Source: Marsupella aquatica
Taxonomy: Eukaryota; Marchantiophyta
Assembly: GCA_973895155.1 (NCBI GenBank)
Contig: OZ316897.1
Coordinates: forward strand, 806,001 to 870,000
Reading direction: 5' to 3'
Length of the DNA stretch: 64,000 nucleotides
The position numbers and the translations under genes are program-made. The notes beneath the pieces are model-generated. The model did not search any database and was not told the origin of the DNA. It saw nothing but the letters and a program-made list of their open reading frames with translations. Numbering within the stretch: the stretch's first letter is position 1; each line of letters begins with the position of its first letter. This document shows, piece after piece, positions 1-8,951 of the stretch.

Positions 1-2348
1 ACACCAAATATTATGATTACAAAAGGAGATATGTGGAGGGTTGCAAAATTGGGTTCCATGGCAATACGGGCTTGATGAAAACAAGGGCAAATACCTTGCA
101 TGCACGAGCTCTGTTGGAGGCTTTTTTGACTCGAAATGCAGAGCCCATGCCTCATATGCCTTATGGAGGGGCACATGGGACAGACTCTATTGAGTACCGT
201 CTTCCGGCGTGTTACAAAAAGCTAGAGATTCTGGAAGATGTGAGAACAAAGATGAAGGAAGAAGGGCTTCCTCCTGTCACAGAGAATACTCTCTACAAGA
301 TCTGGAGTAACTCATTTGCAAACTTCAGTTTTCATAAAGATGGTGCATTTGCCAAGTGTACTCTTTGTTGTGAATACAAAGACAGTTTGATGCGAGAAAG
401 AAGGAAAAAAGAACGTGCTGAAATTGAAGAAAAACGAGCGCAACATCTTCGTGAGCAAATGTCACGTAGATATGTTTACTACGCTCATCGAGTGATGGCC
501 AAACAACACCCAGGAGAATATCTTTGCATTATTCACGACAAGATGGATCAAGCAAAGACATGGATTCCAAAAATGGTTAGTACTCCTAAATCTCTTTCGG
601 GTCATGGAATGCCGCTACCTATTGCTCTCACAGGGATGTTGACCCACGGGAGGGATCCAGGAGTTTATGCACACTTTAGTGTCACTGGCCTTTGGCCAGG
701 AGATGCCGATTTCACGGTGACATCCTTGGCTAAGTGTCTTCGAGACCTTGAAGAGTACAATGGAGACAAGACAGGTGACATGTTGGATGGCCTTCATTGG
801 GAACCTCACAGACCTTTCTTTCAAGCCCTACTTGACTTTGAAGCATTTTTGACGGGTTATTTGGAACCAAAGAATATACCGGTGAATAGGTATATTGGTT
901 CTGAAGATAGAGCTGAGAGTCGGACTGAGACCGTCCCAAACCAGCAAGATGAGGATGATGGAGAAGACATGCAAGGAGAGCAAGGCAGTCCATCGTTCAA
1001 GCCCTTGCCAAGGCACCTAACATTGCAGATGGATAATTCAGCAAAGGACAACAAAAACCAGACTGTCATGGCATTTTGTAGCGAGCTTGTGAGTAGAGGA
1101 GTATTTGAAACTGTTCAAATGTCTTTTCTAATGGTTGGTCATACGCATGAAGATGTTGATGCACTCTTTTCAAAGGTATCATATCAAGTTCAGCACAAAG
1201 AAGTTGCAACCCTCCTTGCTCTTATGGCAGAGGTATGGGAATGCGAGAGCATTCATCCAGTTCCCAGATTGATACAAGAAGTTGCATCTTACAAAGAATA
1301 TCTTCAAACTTTCAAGGTGAAAGATATTCAAGGTCACTCAAAACCTGTATCATTTCTTTTCTCTATGAGAGATAATGTACCAATATTTCAGTATAAGTCC
1401 CATGTAAAGCAAGCTTGGGCTCCACTTGGTGGAAGGTGCATTTGGGCAACAGATCTGACAACAAATTCTCTTCTTTTACCAAGTGGAGAGCCCTTAGATA
1501 AATCCATTGGAGAGATACACAAAAAATCTGAAGAGATTATCCCATTTCTTAACAAGTACCTTGATTTTTTGAGAAGGAGTTGCACTGATGAGACATCTAT
1601 AGCATATAAGGAAAGATTTCCTCTTGTGAAATATTGGGAGAGAATTGTGGAGTTGTTGACAAATGGGCTCGCACTAGAAGGGGAGGGAAGTACTCAATTT
1701 CCCTTGGAAAACAGATTTTGGCCTAAGACTAACCACGGCACTGGTTACAAGGTCAACCAACCGGAACAAAGTGGTCCTCCAAGTGAAGATGAGGAGAATG
1801 CAGAGATGACGGCTCTTCAAAATGAGGTCTTGGAAGAGATGGAAGATCAGGCAGCACCATTTGTTGGATCTCGAGCTGAGAGAGAACAAGGACGATGGAT
1901 TCCTTTACAAGATATTTGTGAAGGAAACTTTGTATTTCTTCGACCCGAGGATGACTGGGAGAATAAAAATGGTGGAGGTCATTTCTGGTTGGTGAGAGCT
2001 TTGGGTTTGGTGGACCCAAAGCATGAAGTCCCAACTACATCTTCAACAAACCCTTCTCTGCCTCGACAGTACGCTCCAATGTTCCCAGTTGAATGGTGGA
2101 GGCCTAAACACTCTAGTAAACTTGATGTGACTGAGAGTGCGCGGTATCTAAATTGTTTCATGTCCACTAAGACATGGGAACGAGATCCAGGGTTTGGTGA
2201 GAATACTCAACATTGGCAGTATGCAAATTCTGCAATGTATGGTTTTAAATCTGGAATGAAAGAAGAAAACATGGCAGGCAGAGGTTTGAAGATCCCTCGA
2301 AATGTTCTACAAACTGTCCAAAATTATCTTCAAAGGATGGACAAGTAG
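1..2348 (+). CDS. DUF7869-like transposase-related protein, 5' end cut by window
   Basis: The frame is open from the window edge to the stop at 2346-2348. The first in-frame GTG (33) is not a credible start, because the upstream codons already read like the family N-terminus (basic residues, then GFHGNTG). Three acidic blocks stand out: IIHDKMDQ (near residue 180), LQMDNSAKDNKN (near 350) and VGHTHEDVDALFS (near 390). These match the DUF7869 signature, which I read as a DDE/RNase-H-like fold derived from a transposase. A CTLC cluster precedes a charged coiled-coil-like stretch (RRKKERAEIEEKRA). The C-terminal ~130 residues hold a tryptophan-rich block (VEWWRPKH). No internal stop or frameshift is seen, unlike every other transposase-like gene in the window, so this copy may be active or selected. 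Family placement is fairly sure; catalytic activity is inference. Confidence 0.72.
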   Translation, partial: TKYYDYKRRYVEGCKIGFHGNTGLMKTRANTLHARALLEAFLTRNAEPMPHMPYGGAHGTDSIEYRLPACYKKLEILEDVRTKMKEEGLPPVTENTLYKIWSNSFANFSFHKDGAFAKCTLCCEYKDSLMRERRKKERAEIEEKRAQHLREQMSRRYVYYAHRVMAKQHPGEYLCIIHDKMDQAKTWIPKMVSTPKSLSGHGMPLPIALTGMLTHGRDPGVYAHFSVTGLWPGDADFTVTSLAKCLRDLEEYNGDKTGDMLDGLHWEPHRPFFQALLDFEAFLTGYLEPKNIPVNRYIGSEDRAESRTETVPNQQDEDDGEDMQGEQGSPSFKPLPRHLTLQMDNSAKDNKNQTVMAFCSELVSRGVFETVQMSFLMVGHTHEDVDALFSKVSYQVQHKEVATLLALMAEVWECESIHPVPRLIQEVASYKEYLQTFKVKDIQGHSKPVSFLFSMRDNVPIFQYKSHVKQAWAPLGGRCIWATDLTTNSLLLPSGEPLDKSIGEIHKKSEEIIPFLNKYLDFLRRSCTDETSIAYKERFPLVKYWERIVELLTNGLALEGEGSTQFPLENRFWPKTNHGTGYKVNQPEQSGPPSEDEENAEMTALQNEVLEEMEDQAAPFVGSRAEREQGRWIPLQDICEGNFVFLRPEDDWENKNGGGHFWLVRALGLVDPKHEVPTTSSTNPSLPRQYAPMFPVEWWRPKHSSKLDVTESARYLNCFMSTKTWERDPGFGENTQHWQYANSAMYGFKSGMKEENMAGRGLKIPRNVLQTVQNYLQRMDK

Positions 2349-2589
2349 ACTTAGTTGTTAGAAGCTATAATAATTAAATAGATAGTTACTAGTTTTTATG
2401 TAACTAAGATAGTCACTCATTCAAACATAGTAATTTATGTACTAGTTATTTACTATTCTAATAGTTTTAATGTGATACTATCTCCTCATTTTCTAAACTT
2501 TTGATCATTATAAATATGAATGTTTGCTTTTTCTACATAATTAAAAATGTTTTTCTATTCATTCCTTTCTTTTAAATGATTATAATAAG

Positions 2590-2935
2590 AGTTGGTAGGC
2601 AAATGTACACTTTTTAGGCCAAATGTACACTTTATTGCACTAAAAGTTACACTTTCTAGACCAAATGCACTTAAATGTACACTTGTTAAGCCAAATGTAT
2701 GCATTTTGCACTCAAATGTACACTTTCTAGGCCAAATGTACTCAAATGTACACTTTTAAAGCCAAATGTATCTATTTTGATGTTCAAATTTACACTTTTC
2801 ATTGCCCAAATGTACACTCTTTAGGCCAATTGTAAACTTTTCTATCCCCAAATGTACACTTTTCATTGGCCAAATGTACACTTTTCCAAGCCCAAAAGTA
2901 CACTTTTCACTGCCCAAATGTACATAAATCAAATA
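2590..2935. repeat. Degenerate minisatellite, CCAAATGTACACTTT
   Basis: About sixteen imperfect copies of an 18-20 bp unit with core AAATGTACACTTT, separated by short T-rich or GGC/GCCC spacers. The array ends just before the ATG of the first F-box-like gene, so it occupies that gene's promoter or 5' leader. The 2349-2589 stretch before it is AT-rich and holds no recognisable gene. Confidence 0.85.
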
Positions 2936-2967
2936 ATAATACACTTTTAATGAATAGGCTGATAACT

Positions 2968-3621
2968 ATGGATCCTAGTGCAGGCGGACGTGAGATGGTG
3001 ATTGATAGGACACAAGAAAGGCTTACATCGGAATTGCAGACGCTTCTTGCTAGTAAAGAACAAGACCGTGCTCGCATCTGGAATCTCCCCTCCTCTCGTT
3101 ATCCCCTACGATGTCGCCCTCCAGCCGGTAACTTGATTCCGGGATTGCCTGATGATCTTGTGGAGTTGCACATATGGCCCCGGATCCGATCAATGTTGGA
3201 AGATGTTGTGCTTGTGGATGCTCCAATGAGGAATATGTGCCTGATGGTGCGGTATGTTGCGCATATCAACAGGAAATGGAGATATTTGATAACAAACTCC
3301 ATAGCATGGGCTGCAATGACTACTGCTGTGATATTTTGTGCCACAAGATGGCCTGAATTGACACCTCACTTCTTTCGTGAGTCAATGAGAGCGTTCCCAC
3401 CGATTGATGTTTGGGCTCGGTTGGCTGATGATATCTTAAATGAGAGGATTGATTCCTGGTTATTATGTGATTCGGAGGAAGCGGACTGTTATCTGTCGAT
3501 ATATGGTGTTCAGCAAGAACGAGTAGATGCTTGGAAAAGGACTCGTCTTGATAATTGGTACACTGAGCAGGTTCAGGAAAGACTTGATCAAGGTGTAAGT
3601 GTCAATCGTGACAACTTTTAG
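2968..3621 (+). CDS. F-box-like protein, copy A
   Basis: 217-residue ORF; the ATG at 2968 (MDPSAGG) is preferred, with an in-frame ATG at 2950 as alternative. The open frame further upstream is only read-through of the AAATGTACACTTT repeat. Residues ~55-75 carry IPGLPDDLVELHIWPRI, followed by INRKWRYLITNSIAWAAM: the layout of a degenerate F-box (LP.D....I.P.I, then the R/K-W-R block). F-box proteins are substrate adaptors of SCF ubiquitin ligases and bind SKP1. The C-terminal half has a PPID motif and then no known repeat. The gene at 4410 is a clear paralogue sharing LIPGL-D, WP, the RKWR block and PPID, and the two share a 23-bp element after their stops. F-box assignment is by pattern only; the SCF role is inference. 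Confidence 0.55.
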   Translation: MDPSAGGREMVIDRTQERLTSELQTLLASKEQDRARIWNLPSSRYPLRCRPPAGNLIPGLPDDLVELHIWPRIRSMLEDVVLVDAPMRNMCLMVRYVAHINRKWRYLITNSIAWAAMTTAVIFCATRWPELTPHFFRESMRAFPPIDVWARLADDILNERIDSWLLCDSEEADCYLSIYGVQQERVDAWKRTRLDNWYTEQVQERLDQGVSVNRDNF

Positions 3622-3694
3622 GTGCACTTCATGTCATTATCGGTTTAGTGTATAGAATACGCAGGAGTACGCCACACCTGGTTCAGATTTAGAG

Positions 3695-3740
3695 ATCATG
3701 GACTAATTTTGTACGACTTTTTTGAGTAATAAATACTTGG
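3695..3740 (+). promoter_or_regulatory. 3' element shared with copy B, with poly(A)-like signal
   Basis: A 23-bp string (3695-3717, reading ATCATGGACTAATTTTGTAC then GAC) lies 74 nt after the copy A stop. It recurs identically at 5229-5251 after copy B. In both places it is followed by a T-run and AATAAA-like sequence (gagtaataaata here). It is best read as conserved 3' UTR and polyadenylation region of a duplicated gene unit. Confidence 0.55.
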
Positions 3741-3805
3741 CGACATGAGATCCTTCCTATCTTTCACTATCAATTCTCGGCGAGGGTCTTTGACATTTGG
3801 ACCAT

Positions 3806-3838
3806 TTAGGGTTTACCCTAAACCCTAAACCCTAAACA
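3806..3838. repeat. Short telomere-type tract (CCCTAAA)3
   Basis: TTTAGGGTTTA is followed directly by three CCCTAAA units, giving a small inverted arrangement. This is the plant telomere repeat. It may be an interstitial remnant or telo-box-like promoter elements for the gene at 4410; it lies about 600 bp upstream of that ATG. A shorter piece (AAGGTTTAGGGTTTAG) occurs near 10,695. Confidence 0.7.
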
Positions 3839-4274
3839 CGTACCCCCTATACTGGGCCGTAAATCCTAGACCCTTGCGTACTTCCCTTGAGTACTTTCTT
3901 GTTTGGTCCGTTAACAAGATGTACGTTGTCAAGTATAGTTGGGATGTCCCGTATCCATGACATAGTTTTGTGCGGTGCGGTACGTGCGATACGTGCTCCC
4001 TTCTTCCTTACTCTTCCTCTTCCTCTTCACTCTTTGTTAGGGTTTTCAACGTCCTTCTCACTTATCCCTGCGCTTGGTTGAATTTCTACACTTTGACATT
4101 CATCACACTGGGCAGAAATGACATCGCTGTTCATTTCTTAGGGAGAGCCTCCCCACGAAGGCAGACGTTCTACGCCCATTGCACGACCGGCGCGCAGCCC
4201 CTACAGGGTCAAGATCAACCCGCAGACTTCGCAGGTGGAGACCGTCGAAACCAATATGTCAATGTCGTTGTCAT

Positions 4275-4280
4275 TATAAA
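4275..4280 (+). promoter_or_regulatory. TATA box for F-box-like copy B
   Basis: TATAAA at 4275-4280 sits 130 bp upstream of the ATG at 4410. That places a start site near 4305 and leaves a leader of about 100 nt. The stretch 3740-4270 has no coding signal; its long ORFs are low-complexity serine/leucine frames. Confidence 0.45.
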
Positions 4281-4409
4281 GAGGAGGGCATTTTCTCTAT
4301 TCTTCATCCGCTTGTTCGGTTGGTTGGTTGTTGTGTTCAATCTGTTGGGTGTCATCTTCATCTCACGGGTGCTTCAAGCGGCTAAACTTGCTTCAAGCGG
4401 CTCTCCAAC

Positions 4410-5150
4410 ATGGAAGGATCATACACGAAGAGGTGTTATCATGAAAAGTGCGCTACACGCCTTGATAAGTTTACGGCGACAATTACTGAGCTGAAATTGA
4501 AAGCTGATTTTGATCGGCTCTCAATATGGGGGACTGTTGGGGAGCCTATTCCGGAGGAAGCAGAAGAAGCAAAAAGGCAGAGTCTCATCCCTGGCCTCTC
4601 GGATATGCTGACAGAGGGACATGTTTGGCCTCTACTTAGAAATGCATTTGAGTCTGCAAATGCACATGGCACTGATGATGATGCTACCTTCAAGACGATC
4701 GACAACATGCGCATATTGTCCAGAGTTAGTAGGAAATGGAGATTCCTCGTGACTCACTCCAAGGGATGGGCAGCGTTAAAAGTGGTGAAGGACATCATTG
4801 AAAACATGGACGACAACCGACATTGGAATTGTCACTCAACCGCGTGTACGTTCCGTGTTCTCTTACGACAAATTCCGCCTATTGATGCCCTCTCTATGAT
4901 GTCAGTTACATCACTCAAGTCTTGGGTGGCAAACTACGTCTGGAGGACGGAGATATATGAGAGGGATCTGTATGATAAGTTCTTCGATGGAGATGTGCTA
5001 GGAAGAGTCCAGGACTGGGTGGAGAACAGGTTAACCCCAATCTTATGGTGTGACAATGTAAAAAATTATCGAGCAACAATCCGGACAGTGGCTACGGGCT
5101 TTATTCTAGTGATATTTGACTGTGAAGGCACAGGAGGTCATCGCAGATAG
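4410..5150 (+). CDS. F-box-like protein, copy B
   Basis: 246-residue ORF with its ATG in context AACATGG. Residues ~70-90 read LIPGLSDMLTEGHVWPLLR, and ~110-140 read NMRILSRVSRKWRFLVTHSK. This repeats the copy A pattern of a degenerate F-box, a V.RKWR.L.T.S block, W-A-A, and PPID at about residue 165. The N-terminus differs from copy A and is charged (PEEAEEAKR). The tail after residue 190 (DVLGRVQDWVENRL) resembles the copy A tail only loosely. The 3' flank shares a 23-bp identical element with copy A. The role is likely SCF substrate recruitment if the F-box is functional; substrate unknown. Confidence 0.55.
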   Translation: MEGSYTKRCYHEKCATRLDKFTATITELKLKADFDRLSIWGTVGEPIPEEAEEAKRQSLIPGLSDMLTEGHVWPLLRNAFESANAHGTDDDATFKTIDNMRILSRVSRKWRFLVTHSKGWAALKVVKDIIENMDDNRHWNCHSTACTFRVLLRQIPPIDALSMMSVTSLKSWVANYVWRTEIYERDLYDKFFDGDVLGRVQDWVENRLTPILWCDNVKNYRATIRTVATGFILVIFDCEGTGGHRR

Positions 5151-5228
5151 CATTGTCGATAGGGTCCACTGGCCACTAGGTCATGTCATGACTTGAACTC
5201 ATCACGTAGTAATGAGGTCAGGGGTAGC

Positions 5229-5275
5229 ATCATGGACTAATTTTGTACGACATTTTTCAATAATAAAAAAGCTTA
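5229..5275 (+). promoter_or_regulatory. 3' element shared with copy A
   Basis: Second copy of the 23-bp element, 79 nt after the copy B stop and followed by caataataaaaaag, a poly(A)-like signal. Conservation exceeds that of the coding regions, so it is either functional or a trace of recent conversion. Confidence 0.5.
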
Positions 5276-5409
5276 CATTATCGTACTATTGGTGTGGTCT
5301 TTTTTCCCTCCCGGCGGCCTCGCCGATATCCAAACGGCACCGTTGGAATTTGGCGAGGGTCTCCAAGATGTAGTGTTCGTGAACGCTACTCACCTTGGAG
5401 ATATTCGCC

Positions 5410-6140
5410 ATTTGTCGGATCTGAGCGACCCTCGCCAAAATGGCACTCAAACCGGATGTCAGCGACCCTTGCCGAAATGGCACTGAAACCGGATGTTAGC
5501 GACCCTCGCCAGAATGGGACTAAAACCAGATGTCAGCGACCCTCGCCGAAATGGCACTGAAACTGGATGTCAACGACCCTCGCTGGAATGGCACTAAAAC
5601 CGGATGTCAACAACCCTCGCCGAAATGGCATTGAAACCGGATGTCAGCGACCCTCGCCGGAATGGCACTGAAACCGGATGTCAGCAACCCTCACCGGAAT
5701 GGGACTGAAACCAGATGTCAGCGACCCTCACCGAAATGGCACTGAAACCGGATGTCAGCGACCCTTGCCGGAATGGCACTAAAACCGGATGTCAGCGACC
5801 CTCGCTGGAATGGCACTAAAACCGGATGTCAACGATCCTCGCCGAAATGGCACTGAAACCGGATGTCAGCGACCCTCGCCGAAATGGCACTGAACCTGGA
5901 TGTCAGCGATCCTCGCCGAAATGGCACTGAAACCGGATATCAGCGACCCTCGCCGGAATGGGACTGAAACCAGATGTCAGCGACCCTCGCCGAAATGGCA
6001 CTGAAACCGGATGTCAGCGACCCTCGCCGGAATGGCACTAAAACCGGATGTCAACGACCCTCGCCGAAATGGCACTGAAACCGGATGTCAGCGACCCTCA
6101 CCGAAATGGCACTGAAACCGGATGTAGTGACCCTCACCAG
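5410..6140. repeat. 37-bp tandem array, about 19-20 units
   Basis: The unit is ACCGGATGTCAGCGACCCTC then GCCGAAATGGCACTGAA. Successive ACCGGATGT starts at 5451 and 5488 confirm a 37-bp step. Units differ by a few substitutions (GCCGAAATGG or GCCGGAATGG; CACTGAA or GACTAAA). Because 37 is not a multiple of three, all frames run open for long stretches with 37-residue periodicity; these ORFs are artefacts. There are no spacers, so it is not a CRISPR array. From 6140 to 6280 the pattern decays into ATGGAACTTCG variants. 6280-6660 holds scattered GCCGAG words and no gene. Confidence 0.92.
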
Positions 6141-6684
6141 AATGGAACTTCGCAGGAATGGAACTTCGTCGGAATGGAACTTCCCAACCGGATGTCTGCG
6201 ATCCTCGCCGAAATCGCACTTACCAAGGAAAAGTAAGAAACTGGATCTTAGAGACCCTCGCCGAAATGGAACTTAGGATCATAATTTTGACCGTTGCCGA
6301 GTGAGAGAACCACCAGATCTCGGAGACCCTCTCCGAGATCTACTTACACCCTAAACTCTTTGTCGTCAAACTAACAAAGAAGTCGCTGGCCTCTGATCTC
6401 AGAGATCCTCGCCAAAATGGGATTACGTAGTAACTGTGGAATCATACGCTCATACAGTGCCAAAAACTAATCCTGACAGTCGACCGTTGCAGGTCAAATC
6501 AACATTAACTCATTTGTTGGCCAAACCTGGAGTGTGTGTGAAAAGACATGTACCCGTTATTACGAGCGGACGTTGTTGTCCCTTCAACCGTCTAGGGATA
6601 GGATACCAATAATTGCTGGATTTTTAGTGACAATGATGATGATTGTCTTGTACGTTGCAGGTCACCACAACACGGACTAGATAG

Positions 6685-7563
6685 ATGGAGGTGAAGGCAA
6701 TATGGCAGCGCGGTGCGCCCTACAATTTTTCACCTTCTTTCTCATCAGGGCAGAGCACCATGGCCAGAGTGGAGTCTGTGATCGGTGTCCAAGACAGGCA
6801 CACACCCACTGTCTCTGCCGTTTTGGACGTCGTCCCGCAGAAGAGGAAACGAGGTCGGCCAAGGAAGCATCCCATCGTAATGTCGATAGCGTTACCTGAT
6901 AATGAGGCTCTTCGGCTCTTGACAGAGAAGAGGAAACGAGGTCGGCCGAGGAAGCATCCCATCGTAATGTCGATCGCGTTACCTGATAATGAAGCTCCTC
7001 GGCTCTTGACAAAGAAGAGGAAACGAGGTCGGCCGAGGAAGCATCCCATTGTAATGTCGATCGCGTTACCTGATAATGAAGCTCCTCGGCTCTTGGCAAA
7101 GAAGAGGAAATGAGGTCAGCCCAGGAAGCATCCTATTGCAATGGCTACCACACTGCCAGACGGTGATGGTGAAGCTCCTCGTCTGTTGAGATCTACAGAT
7201 AATCGCAAGGCTGTTGGTGATGCAAACAGAATGAACGAGACGTTGAAGATGCCCGTAGATGGTGCAACTAAGTTCCGCGGTCGTGACAACACAACCAGCC
7301 ACAAGGACTCGCCTAGTGCCGAGTGTTCGAAATATGCTGATGTTGACTTCGTGTTTGCTAAAGAGTTGCTGAAGAGTTTGGGTGCAGAGATTGCGGACAG
7401 CAAGTCAGACTTCCAGAAGCTTATGAGCCTTCATGTAGATGTGCAGGCTAGGCTATCTGAGATGTGTGACAACGTCCAGAATCTATGGGTAAAAATGAAT
7501 GACCTCCTCTCGGCAAGAGCTGAATTGGGGGCGTTCACTGGAGTGAATGTACAAAAAACATGA
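6685..7563 (+). pseudogene. AT-hook protein with 29-residue tandem repeats and one nonsense codon
   Basis: One frame runs from ATG 6685 to the stop at 7563 (292 sense codons), broken only by TGA at 7111-7113. Four 87-bp units start at 6841, 6928, 7015 and 7102. Units 1-3 each encode the AT-hook KRKRGRPRKHP followed by IVMSIALPDNEA. In unit 4 the hook reads KRK-stop-GQPRKHP: CGA has become TGA and CGG has become CAG, both CpG-type changes. AT-hooks bind the minor groove of AT-rich DNA. After the hooks comes a ~140-residue region (KSDFQKLMSLHVDVQARLSE) that looks helical. If the stop is real, the product is a 142-residue protein ending after hook 3. An intron acceptor (GTTGCAG at about 6660) precedes the ATG. 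Confidence 0.65.
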
Positions 7564-8332
7564 ATTTCGTGTACACATTTACTTGTAGGAAATAGCGGAA
7601 CGTTGTAGCCTCAAAGTTTTGATACATTTTGGTAGTTACTGAATCGTTCGTCGGTAATGATTTTATGGAGTGTCAAATTAAACTGGACGATGATAGTAGA
7701 AATCCGTCTAATCGGCTGTGTAATCCAGATCTTATGAAACATTTTGTGCAGATTAGGCAGCTTAGTTATACATTACTGAATCTGTCGTGGTAAAGTCGGC
7801 GACCCTCGCCGAGAGCATTTCCTCGGCTTGACAAGTAGGAGTAGCAGTCTCTTGACGATATCTTCTCGGCGAGCATCGCCAAGGAATGACAATGAATTCA
7901 TGCTACCTTTTCTTATAAGCTCTCTTATTGGGCAAACATCTTGATCTTCTGGTGGTCGCAACTGATCCCAAGGATTCTACACTGCATCACAATTCTCGTT
8001 GATTACTTCTTTCAAGGCTGGCACCACCAGCAGCCTAGTAGTAGTATCTCGATGATGTCTTCTCGGCGAGCATCGCCGACAAATTACAATATATGGGTTG
8101 TAAAATGTTTTTCTAGTAAACATCATGTCGACCTTATGTCGGCGACCTCTTTGACATTCTGGCTATGGTCGCCTAAAACTGTACGGACACCGCCTTTATG
8201 CTTATTGCTTTGCGTTTCAAGACCGTAAACCCTGAATCAGAGATGTTTGCGAGTTTGCCGAGATCCCTGGGCCAATCTGAGCACAGTCGCCGACATGCAG
8301 GTAAGTGTTAAGCGCGACGAGCAATGACTGAT
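7564..8332. other. Intergenic; TCGGCGA/TCGCCGA-rich words, no gene
   Basis: No convincing ORF. It holds repeated palindrome-prone words (GGCGACCCTCGCC, CTCGGCGAGCATCGCC twice, GTCGGCGACC) and the phrase GTACGGACACCGC. The same words recur in the foldback element at 53.3-53.9 kb. Confidence 0.6.
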
Positions 8333-8362
8333 ATCAGTTATCAGTCACTGATAACTGATGAT
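8333..8362. repeat. Head-to-head copies of the foldback element terminus
   Basis: ATCAGTTATCAGT (8333-8345) and ACTGATAACTGATGAT (8347-8362) face each other with one base between. The same 16-bp terminus bounds the foldback element at 53,300-53,894. This looks like a collapsed or end-only copy of that family. Confidence 0.55.
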
Positions 8363-8374
8363 GTACCTTTACTC

Positions 8375-8745
8375 CTCCTTTTCCAAGGAGTTCAGGTCCT
8401 TCTAAAGCAAGTGCATGTCCTTGGTCAAGGAGTGTCACTCCTTTGTTAAGGAGTGTATGTCCTTTTTAAAGGACTGATGGTCCTTGACAAAGGAGCACTA
8501 GTCCTTTTGAAAGGACAGTTGGTCCTTGACAAAGGAGCAATAGTCCTTTTGAAAGGACTTTCGGTCCTTGTAAAAGGAGTGTTACTCCTTTCCAAAGGAC
8601 TGTTTGTTTAGGAGTGTTTGTCCTTTGGAAAGGAGTGCGTGTCTTTCTTAAAGTAGTAGACGTCTTCAAAAAAGGAGTCGAACAGGGAGTGCATGTCCTT
8701 AGAGAAGGAGTGATTCTCCTTTTTTTGAGGAGTGGGTGTGATTCA
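8375..8745. repeat. Array of small palindromes, AAAGGAnnnnnnnTCCTTT
   Basis: About fifteen consecutive AAGGA...TCCTT mini-palindromes (6-7 bp arms, 5-8 nt loops). The centre includes a 42-bp higher-order unit repeated twice, each holding two palindromes (ACAAAGGAGCAnTAGTCCTT, then the TTGAAAGGAC...GGTCCTT pair). The array lies just upstream of the RPA-like gene. Confidence 0.8.
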
Positions 8746-8951
8746 AGTAATTTCTCCCTTCTGCAAACAAGTCCTTTCCTTGGTCAAATCCCGGGTCAAG
8801 TAGAGTATGTGCTTTGTAGTATTTGGATCTTGACTGTGTCCTTAAGGAGTGAACTGTGAATGTGCCATTCAGTACTTCAATGATAGCATACGTGCAGCAT
8901 AAGATTTTAGCAGTTTCTAAATACTTAGCCTCTCTGTTTGATTTGCTGCAG

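Noticed and set aside
5410-6140. CRISPR-like array (37-bp repeats)
   Set aside because: Units are contiguous with no spacers, the genome is a plant nuclear one, and no cas-like gene is present.
5289-6276. Proteins of 60-90 residues in several frames of the 37-bp array
   Set aside because: Open frames follow from the repeat unit; all frames show the same 37-residue period.
6677-7403. Minus-strand ORFs opposite the AT-hook gene
   Set aside because: Their repeats mirror the 87-bp units; the plus-strand frame has the recognised AT-hook motif and a long open tail.
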